A stretch of 64,000 nt of DNA from contig ML978146.1 in the NCBI GenBank assembly GCA_010015805.1, positions 1 to 64,000 on the forward strand, given 5' to 3'. The notes below the pieces were generated by a model. The model worked only from the letters and a program-made list of their open reading frames with translations. It searched no databases and was not told the origin of the DNA. Below, one piece after another: positions 56,679-64,000 of this stretch (position 1 is its first letter; each line of letters starts with the position of its first letter). The stretch comes from Rhizodiscina lignyota. Its lineage: Eukaryota; Ascomycota; Dothideomycetes; Aulographales; Rhizodiscinaceae. Position numbers and translations under genes: made by a program.

Positions 56679-57233
56679 TCACCCATCGTCTGCCGTTCTC
56701 AGGTTCTTCATATAGACGCGACTTCCCACCCACTCGCCTTTACTCTCCCACGCTCTTTCAATATCCTTGACCTTCTCGAAACCCAATCGCTCCGCGAGCC
56801 GCCATGACCCAGTGTTGCGCGGGTCGCACTCGATCTCCAACTCTGTCACATCAAAATTCGTCGTTAGTGTCGTGATTAATGCCTCCATCGCCTCGGTTGC
56901 AAATCCTTTCCCTTGAGCTGACGGCATGAATGAGAACCATATATCGGCTTTACTAATGCCGTGATCTATTTTCGCACCAACACGGCCGATGAATGCATTT
57001 TCGTCTTTCTTGATGACCGCGAGCTCTACAAGTGTCCGAGGGAATTTAGACTGGTTGTCAACGATGTCTTGTACGAGTGTAGCGGCTTGGGCTCTGCTTC
57101 GTGGCGACCAGTCTTGGTACCGCACGACTTCTGGGATGGATTCTAGGGAGTAGAAATTTTCCATGTCTGAGGTGCTGAGCTCCTGGATCTGGAGACGGTC
57201 TGTCTGGAAGTTTAGAGGGAATTGTGAATTCAT
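56679..57233 (-). CDS. GNAT-family N-acetyltransferase (184 aa)
   Basis: A single exon. The ATG at 57233 precedes the first strand (FPLNFQTDRLQIQELSTSDM), which is how this RimJ/RimL-like group begins. The acetyl-CoA loop reads SAQGKGFATEAMEALI (Q/R-x-x-G-x-G/A pattern), followed by ELEIECDPRNTGSWRLAERL and GFEKVKDI, the usual N-x-x-S-x-x-x-x-E/L-K-x-G-F signature. It probably acetylates a small molecule or a protein N-terminus; the substrate is unknown. Tail-to-tail with the CASP gene, 59 bp apart. Confidence 0.9.
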   Translation of the reverse strand: MNSQFPLNFQTDRLQIQELSTSDMENFYSLESIPEVVRYQDWSPRSRAQAATLVQDIVDNQSKFPRTLVELAVIKKDENAFIGRVGAKIDHGISKADIWFSFMPSAQGKGFATEAMEALITTLTTNFDVTELEIECDPRNTGSWRLAERLGFEKVKDIERAWESKGEWVGSRVYMKNLRTADDG

Positions 57234-57594
57234 CTTGACATAGGGCAGCTCTGTGACTGGTCGAGTAGCTGAAGAGTCCGAAGAATAGAAGTAGTAAGTG
57301 AAAGTTAGACTTAGCGCCCTTAATATCCTGTAAATAGCAGTTCTAACAACATCCACCCACCTCCGAACAGCGGGGATGCTAAACACTTTTAATTTAACTA
57401 AACCCATATTGCATTAATGGCATCGTATCGTAAGGGAAGACAGAAAGGTGGTAGCGTTCCGTAAACACAGCTAGCCACAAACCGTGGCGCCGAGGCATGG
57501 GCGGGATGGGAATGTTTTTAAGGTTAACGCGACCCCGGCGCTGATCATTCTTGAAGATACTCATCTCTTTATCTCCAACTGCCAATCGGCCACG

Positions 57595-59472
57595 ATGGCG
57601 TCTGAGGATTCAGAAGCCGCTGCGCTGGGACACAGATACCTGATCAAGCGGCCGAAAGTGCTGCAGTATTTCTATGGCGGGCAGTTGAAGAAGGCGAATG
57701 ACGAAGAGAGACAAGCCGGACGGTTCGAGCTATTCCTGGACCTGTTGTACGTTGCTTTGGTACGTAGATTGGGTATTGCTAAAGAGTTATGGGTTGGTCT
57801 AGATGATAGGCAATTGATTCGAGAATTACAGGTTGCAAATATGGCTGAAAATTTCGCGGATCACGCGAATGGCAACGGTCTAGTTAAGTATATGCTTATC
57901 TTCAGGTATGAATAAAACTGATTCCTCGTCGGACTTTGATACACCGTTTGCTGATTAACGTGATATAGCCCAGCATGGTATGTACCAAGCAAAAATCAGA
58001 CGCATCGAACCAATCTAACGAACAGAGGCACGCATGGTCTGATCTACGCGAAGTCATGAACTCATACTACAACGACGATCTTCTTCAGCGTTGTCTTATC
58101 CTCTGGGTGATGGGGCTCCTCATCCTCTACGGTAACAACTGCATCTACATCGACGGCGGCCCTGAAGAATCGAGTGCTACCTCAGCTGCCCTTGCCAGAC
58201 GACAAGCTTCATCCGGCGAGCCCATTGATGAGAGCGAGAATGACGGCATCCCTGGTCTTAGTGCTCTCCGTGCAACCACCGGCGCGTACATGACTGCCCG
58301 ATTGACAATCATCTTGATATACTACATCTATTCGTTCGCATCTCACCAACATCGGCCACAAGCTCGGATCTTCGCATCGCTCAACTTGGTCGGCCTCTTC
58401 CTGTGGATCCCAATGTTCTTTGAAACCATTTCCTTGCGAGGCAAAATTGCCGTCGCAGTCGTCGCCATCGTGTACGAAGAAGCGGCGTGGATCTGGTCCT
58501 TCGGGCCGTGGGTCAAGAAGATGCTGAAATTGGAGTATTCGACCGCCGTGGATGTTGAGCACGAGATTGACCGCCAGGCTGCGTTTTACATCATCGTGCT
58601 CGGTGAATTTGTGTACGGTATCGTGGTGGGCAGTCCGGCGGGGATCGGACTGACGCTGAATTATTTTCGCGCGGTCGAAGTGCTGGTCATCGCATTCAGC
58701 TTCAATTGGATATATGTGAACAGGGATGGAAGCATTGAGAGTACGCATCCGCTGAGCAGGTCAGTGGTTTCTGCGTTCATATGGTTCATTATTCATCTTC
58801 CTCTTACGGCTAGTCTGCTCATTGGCGGTCATGTTGCGAGTGTTTCTGTGGGGAAGGAAGGTTTGGAGTCTGGCGAGAGATGGTTGCTATGCGGAGGCCT
58901 CGCAGCAGGCCTCTTTTGCTTGTGGATCATCGGTGTCCTCGAAAATGGGAGAGATCCGCCGAAAATTCTCATCATGCCCAAGGTAAGCTCTTCCTGGTTA
59001 TTGTTCTCTCATTTCGATTTCCTCTAATCTCAGATGATCCGAGGAGACTACCCTGTGCATGGATTATGAATTTGTTCAGCGTTGACAAGTGGCGGGAGGT
59101 TGCTCCCTGTGTATTGAGCGCGGTACTCGAGGCTGTTGCAATTGGGCTTCTCTCTTGTGCATCCGTGTCAGAAAATGCTGACTTCAGCTATAGCCAGTAC
59201 GAATGTTGCCACGACTGCTATGCGCAATCACCTTGGCTGCAGTTCCTTTGGCTGATAGTCTGAACGTGACTCAACTTCTCTCCATTCCAACGGGGCTGAT
59301 CTTGTTCATCGTGGTCTGGGAGACCATCGGCGCTCTGAAACGGTGTTCTAATATCTTCGAGAGCTGGAGGGATACTATCTCAGAAGAGAATGCAGCGGTA
59401 GAAAAATCGGAATCTAAACCTGCGATGTTGGACGGAAATAGAGGAGAACTTATGTCGACATTGGAGCAATGA
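57595..59472 (+). CDS. LtrA (low-temperature requirement A) family membrane protein with 9-nt microexon (493 aa)
   Basis: Five exons: 57595-57759, 57832-57905, 57969-57977, 58028-58982 and 59194-59472; all phases close. Exon 3 is only nine nucleotides and, with its neighbours, creates SPAWHAWSDLREVMNSYYND, the family's conserved W-x-x-WSD motif. The N-terminus has RFELFLDLLYVAL and then VANMAENFADHANG after splicing, the LtrA signature (E-L-F-x-D-L-x-Y-V). About nine membrane helices follow (LILWVMGLLILYGNN, IAVAVVAIVYEEAAWIWSFG, AAFYIIVLGEFVYGIVVG). The last intron is long (211 nt), and the alternative acceptor frames all hit stops, so the C-terminal join PVRMLPRLLCAIT is inferred. LtrA proteins are of unknown function; the name comes from a Listeria cold-growth gene. 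Confidence 0.82.
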
Positions 59473-60441
59473 TATATGTAGAAGCTTGTTGATAGAACTG
59501 CCTTTCGCAGCCATTGTCAATATATACATACAAATGATTCCCAGTTGCATTCCTAGATCGGAGTTCGATCAGCTCGTCTTAAAAGCACCGTATCTGATGT
59601 GAGCGCGTTGACCATTGCGCATATGTCGCTTTGATATCCTTCCGATGGTTCTTCGTCCGCCGCATTCTATGTGGTATATCACGATCCCAGAACGCCGCCA
59701 GATGCTAGTTGTCCAACATGATATATGTTACAATGCGAATCTTGCAATGCTGTACAGCTCGAAATGGTTCGGAGTAGTTTCATTTCCGTTTATGAGGGCC
59801 GATAATTCTGGGATACATTCGCTTGAGGAGTTTATTGATGTCGTTCTGGCCAGTCTTCCGTTCTCTCTGTGAAATGGCATGTAAGTATCTGGCCTTCGCA
59901 AGCTAATTGCGCAAACCTCACCTTCGTGTCCATGCAAGTTCGTAATTGCTGCTCTAGAGCTCCGCAACCCTGTACGCTATAACCCGTCGACGCCCAACAG
60001 CCTAGATCGATTGTTAGTAGTACCACCCTACCATGCACAAGACAGTCGATTTCGTACTCAGTACTGAAGCCATGATGTTCAGACATGGGTTTTTCTCCGG
60101 TGGATTCGGCTGCCGTACTAGGAGTTTTGGAAGTGGAGGAAGTTTCGGGGCAGCAAGAGCTGCGCTCTTTGCAGTACGCGGCGGTTTTGGAACCATATTC
60201 GAGTCTCAGAACATCAATTCATAATTACTGAATGAATCCAATGAACATGCCGGAAAGTCATCGTCTTGAAGTTGGAAAGTTGTGCCGGGGGTTCATGTTG
60301 TTCCGGCCGGTCGCTGTGACGCGCCGTTTGTTTACGCCGCATAGTTGCGCAGCACGAGGCCGTAACGTCAGTTCTCCATACATGTTCTACCTGCCTCGAG
60401 CAATTGCACGGCTTCCCCATCAGTATATGGTACCAATTGTC
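59473..60441. other. Intergenic, no supported gene
   Basis: Nearly 1 kb between the LtrA 3' end and the next start. A Gly/Phe-rich open frame at 60,033-60,224 (RHGFFSGGFG, GSFGAARAAL) exists on the plus strand but lacks family resemblance. It should include the promoter of the following gene. Confidence 0.45.
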
Positions 60442-62942
60442 ATGGCAGAGACATCTCTATCCTCGCAAACCTTTAACGAGAGCATTGCTTCCAATGCGAC
60501 GGCGACAACATTCGACAAAACATGGAGCCCATCCAAAGCCGCAGCATTCGATATCTCTTCTCTTCCGCTGCCAAAACCTCATCGCGCATACGAAAGAGCA
60601 CCGCAATCACCAAAGCGGAAGGGTAGTGGCTACAGCAAAGTTTGGAGACGGTATGGGCTTCGTAATGGGAGCCGGACGAGTGCGACAAACGACGTAGAGA
60701 TTCGCAATAGACACCCTGATGAGCGAGCTGTAAAGCGGTTGTGTCTGGGTGATCGGTCACGCCTCACGGATGGTGCCGACTCAGACGATGAGGGCGCTAA
60801 ATATGCTGGGACAAAGTACGACAGGCGAAAGAGCGGTTCTATCAGTATGTCTATCTTAATGAATCGTCATTGACCGCACTCTTTTGAGCTCTGCTGACCG
60901 TGCTTCTTACTCCAGGGAAGATCCGCCCTTCTGAAATAACGGCTATGAATGGAGTTCCCGAGGACTCGGTGGGAGAAGCAGACCAGCAGCCCAAGAATGC
61001 GCAAACAGCCCAAGATAACGAAGAGAAGTCAAGAACCAGGCGAGCTGCGGATATGGAAAATGTCTCACGAGCCATTCGCAAACGAAAGTCATTTGGGCGA
61101 CATAGTCTGGGTGCGAATCTTACCGGCCGAACTCCGTTCATTAAAGAAAGTGAGGAGACAGTCCACACAGACTCTATAAACGACATGGATGCGCTCTGCT
61201 TGTCGCCAAGAAATGAGGCTGCCAACTGCCCAACACTGACACTGACAGGAATCGACGAAGGTACAGGTTCAGAACAGCAGGCAGCAGCTTCAACATCACC
61301 CACACCGTCGAAAAGTGAGACACCCGGCAGTGTCGCCACAGAGACTCCGTCAGAAATGGACAAAACCTTGAGGCCATCAGAAGATGCAGCAAATCCAGTT
61401 ATACTTCTCTCATCGCCACATGATCCATCCATCGACGACCGCAATCCTGCGACGCCAGAGACCATGCAAGACGATACTGAGTCCGCTGATGAAGCTACCG
61501 ATCTGATTGAGGTAGCAGATGCGCCGATAGAAGAGGAGAAGACTGCCAAGGATACTACAATGGTGTCTGGCGTGGATGAACAGAGCAACAGAGCTTCTCA
61601 TGACGAATCTCCTTCATTGTTAGGCGTTCCTTCTATACATCTCAACGATGATACTACTACGCACCTCGAGCTCGATACAGCGCTTCTGAAAGATTTCCTG
61701 TCTCGCACACAAGCAGCGAAGGCATCCAAGGCATCTGATGAAAATAAATTATCGATCGAGAGACGGTCCTCGCTCATGAACCGTCGCGATTCAGATATTA
61801 TTAAGCAAGCGCTTGCGTCGCCCCGCGTCCCACTCGACGACAAAGATCCAAACTCTCCACTTCCCGGATCTGCCAACAAAGTCCTCGATCTTCCAGGGGT
61901 AAAAGCCTTGGCTGCACAACTTCCCGTAGCTGCTATCGACGCAATCAACTCAGTAGACTTGGACGCAACCAGCACCGACACATCGACTACACGGGCAACT
62001 AGTGCCGGTCCGCGCCGAAGTACCCGCACTCGCTCACGCCTCCCTGCCTTTTCCGTTGGAAACTCAGAGAAAACGCCAAGCAAGACCATCTCCGTCAAAC
62101 GTACCGCAGATGGCTCAGACCCCACAGCTGTCGTGATCAAGAAGACCGAGGCGCAAGAGCTCAGCATCCTGACGCGGGCCAACACCCGACGAAACAAAGG
62201 CTCTGCTGTTGTTCGACAGGTGCGTTTGAAGAAATTGAGGACCGAAGGGATGGCGCCTGCATGGGTGGAGGGGAAAGTGAAGGATATGCCGGCCATCAAT
62301 GCTGCTGAGAAACTCATAGACAGCAGTGCGGATCATGATGGAAGTGCTTTTGAGCAGCCTTGGAGGATACTAGAGGACGGCGAGAAGGGTGTTAGATGGC
62401 GGCCAAATGAAGAGCTATTCTCATTCTTTGGGAATACTAGTTCAATTATGGATTTCGGCACTTCTGTGTCGGGCGCGACGCCTGGTGGTGAAGACACACT
62501 TACAAGCGTCCCCCCGCCCTCGTCACGTAGAGTACTCTCGGCGGCGGTACTACCAGCGCACACCGAAATTGACAGCCCGAAGAAAGCGGCTCCTCGTCTC
62601 AGGCGCCTACGTGGCTTAGGCGCCGCAAACGGCACCCCGGCAAAAGGCTTCCTGTCATCGGCTCTTCTGCCGGATGAAGTAGCAGAGGAAAAGGAGAAGG
62701 GAGATGAGCGGGTGAACAAGAAGACGAAGCTTCCAACTGCGAAAGAGCGGAAGAGTAGGATCGCCACTCCAAGAAAGTTGAAGCTCACTCCTGTCGGGTT
62801 GAGTGCTAGTCAGAATGGCACGGCAGAAAAGGACGAGAAGGGGGCACAGGAGGCGAAGGAAAGGAGACTTGCAAGCCCGAGGAAGATCTCTCAGTTTGGT
62901 GTTGCTGCTCCGGCTGGAGGAAGGGGTAGGAAGAAGACGTAG
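60442..62942 (+). CDS. Large disordered protein of unknown function (809 aa)
   Basis: Exons 60442-60844 and 60916-62942 join in phase as SGSIR-KIRPSEIT. The start MAETSLSSQTF is the best Met; the upstream frame is open but looks like a leader. Most of the chain is Ser/Thr/Asp/Glu-rich and probably unstructured. More ordered parts are RRAADMENVSRAIRKRKSFG (basic), LDLPGVKALAAQLPVAAIDA (a predicted helix), RSTRTRSRLP and TRANTRRNKGSAVVRQVRLK (basic), and EQPWRILEDGEKGVRWRPNE. The C-terminus is Lys/Arg-rich with many TP/SP sites (RKLKLTPVGL, RRLASPRKISQFG), suggesting a phosphorylated nuclear or chromosome protein. I do not recognise a family; function is not assigned. Confidence 0.75.
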
Positions 62943-63028
62943 ATGCGTTGATGTGTGCTTTGCTTTTGAGCTATCTGATGTTGCAGGGGAATGAGACACG
63001 ATGTGACGTACTTTGCTTCATGTGCAGG

Positions 63029-63680
63029 TTAGGGAATGATGACAAGTGACGAGATATACATGCGGTACGGGAACACGAGCGCTTGTTCTACGGTCTTGGG
63101 GATGATCAAGTAGCTGGCCTTGGTGCTCATAAGGATGCTATGTCCAAAGCTTGCTCTTTCGTTTAATCGAGACTCCGAGAGCAATAACGATGCCTCTCTA
63201 CTTATGCAATTCCACCAGGGCGGACCCGACGTCAGTTCTTTCCGAGTACTACGGACTGTTGTTCGTTCTTTGGAGGTAGTAGCAAAGACATACCCAAAGG
63301 GAATACCCATCTAGAGCAAGCGATTAGCGAGAGTTTGTCAGTAAGTCTGTTTTTTGTTCGCGTCCGACTTATCCAAGAGGCCTTCATAAGTTCGAAAGCG
63401 AGGTTAACGATCAGAGGCCGGGCGATCTTCCTGAGGTTGGTAACCATTTACCCATGTCGTCTACGAGAGGTAGAATATTCTTTTCTCTTCACTAGAGATT
63501 TTATACATTGCGATTCCAGGTATATCGGTGCATTCAGATTTGGCAAGCGCTGAATCATTGGTAACGCCGAACAAGTATTTGGGGTGCATCGTCTTCGCTA
63601 ATAACTCAAACTGTCCTCTCGAACCATTAACAACATTAGGGAAGAGGTGCACAGGGTGATCAAGGCTGCAAGGTGACACA
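63029..63680 (-). pseudogene. Degenerate protein disulfide isomerase-like relic (b-b' region)
   Basis: Three minus-strand pieces in PDI order. At 63680-63461: FELLAKTMHPKYLFGVTNDS, followed by IPGIAMYK, like a PDI b domain. At 63447-63370: KIARPLIVNLAFELMKASWI, like the start of b' (S-T-P-L-V-G-E... pattern). At 63310-63060: MGIPFGYVFATTSKER, then RASFGHSILMST and FPYRMYISS, like the rest of b'. A good intron (GTCGGA...GCTAATC...CTCTAG) links pieces two and three but the phase does not close, and no thioredoxin CGHC motif is present. So it is most likely a decayed copy; a divergent spliced gene is less likely. Confidence 0.45.
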
Positions 63681-63953
63681 TAGACTAGAGTGAGCCCTGT
63701 CTCGATCTTCCTCTCTGAAGCCGGGGTCGCGTGGAAATATTGAATGCCATTCTCGCCTGAATTATGCCAGTGCTATACTCAGGTCAATCTATGTGGAATA
63801 GATGAAAGAATGTTCGTTATAATATGTTTATTTGATGTACCTTGACGGAAAAATTAGGTCGCTATGACGATCTGCCGCATGCTGTCGCCCCGCTAAGCTG
63901 CATTGGGACAAGCCGGGATCCAACGACCAGTCCACGCTCGCCACCACCGAGGC

Positions 63954-64000
63954 ATGTCTCTCCCTCCAGATCCTCTCACAGCAGACGAGAAGGCCAAGCA
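63954..64000 (+). CDS. Start of a gene running off the window (partial)
   Basis: An ATG at 63954 in a fair context (GAGGCATG) opens MSLPPDPLTADEKAK and continues past the window edge. Sixteen codons are too few to name a family. Confidence 0.35.
   Translation, partial: MSLPPDPLTADEKAK

Noticed and set aside
1-64000. tRNA and rRNA genes
   Set aside because: GGTTCGA-type words were checked by eye; each lay in coding sequence or lacked the arms of a tRNA. A tRNAscan or covariance search could still find one.

Overview
The window comes from a filamentous ascomycete (Pezizomycotina). Genes carry short introns (about 50-70 nt) with GT...AG ends and CTAAC/CTGAC-like branch sites. The gene set is typical of the group: a HOG-pathway PBS2 MAP kinase kinase, orotidine-5'-phosphate decarboxylase (pyrG/URA3 type) with a filamentous-fungal insertion, Zn2Cys6 and C2H2 factors, HET-domain relics, a fungal NLR and a Tad/I-like LINE. 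Class level is not settled by the sequence; Dothideomycetes or Eurotiomycetes are both possible. All spliced models below were built by hand from splice sites, reading frame and family resemblance.

Left conserved block (1-10.7 kb): a small Ser/Gly/Tyr-rich protein, PBS2, an auxin-efflux-carrier-type membrane transporter and a choline/ethanolamine kinase.

Accessory island (about 11-37 kb): an AT-rich, TpA-rich tract; a three-gene unit (MFS transporter and isochorismatase-like gene sharing one promoter, plus a Zn2Cys6 regulator); a decayed LINE carrying a 51-nt C homopolymer; a second AT-rich tract with a fold-back repeat, a 23-bp tandem repeat and telomere-like words; a broken HET gene; a CmcJ/AsaB-like non-heme iron oxygenase; then a head-to-head pair made of a DUF7580-type protein (helical N-terminus plus pseudokinase-like C-terminus) and an NLR with zinc fingers, NB-ARC and TPRs. 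An acidic-tailed 2EXR-type gene closes the island.

Right block (37-64 kb): a MIF/tautomerase-domain protein, a gene-poor 2.5 kb stretch, a protein with a ubiquitin-like region and C2H2 fingers, a HET N-terminal relic, a LigB-type extradiol dioxygenase, a small basic nuclear-type protein, pyrG, CORVET subunit VPS3, Golgi CASP/COY1, a GNAT acetyltransferase, an LtrA membrane protein with a 9-nt microexon, a long disordered protein, a degenerate PDI-like relic and the start of one more gene.

The most interesting candidate system is the divergent DUF7580-NLR pair at 27.3-33.9 kb. Its layout recalls fungal NLR-effector gene pairs, and the partner has an MLKL-like plan (helical bundle plus dead kinase). 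The second is the MFS/isochorismatase-like/Zn2Cys6 unit, whose shared promoter contains a perfectly repeated 13-mer.
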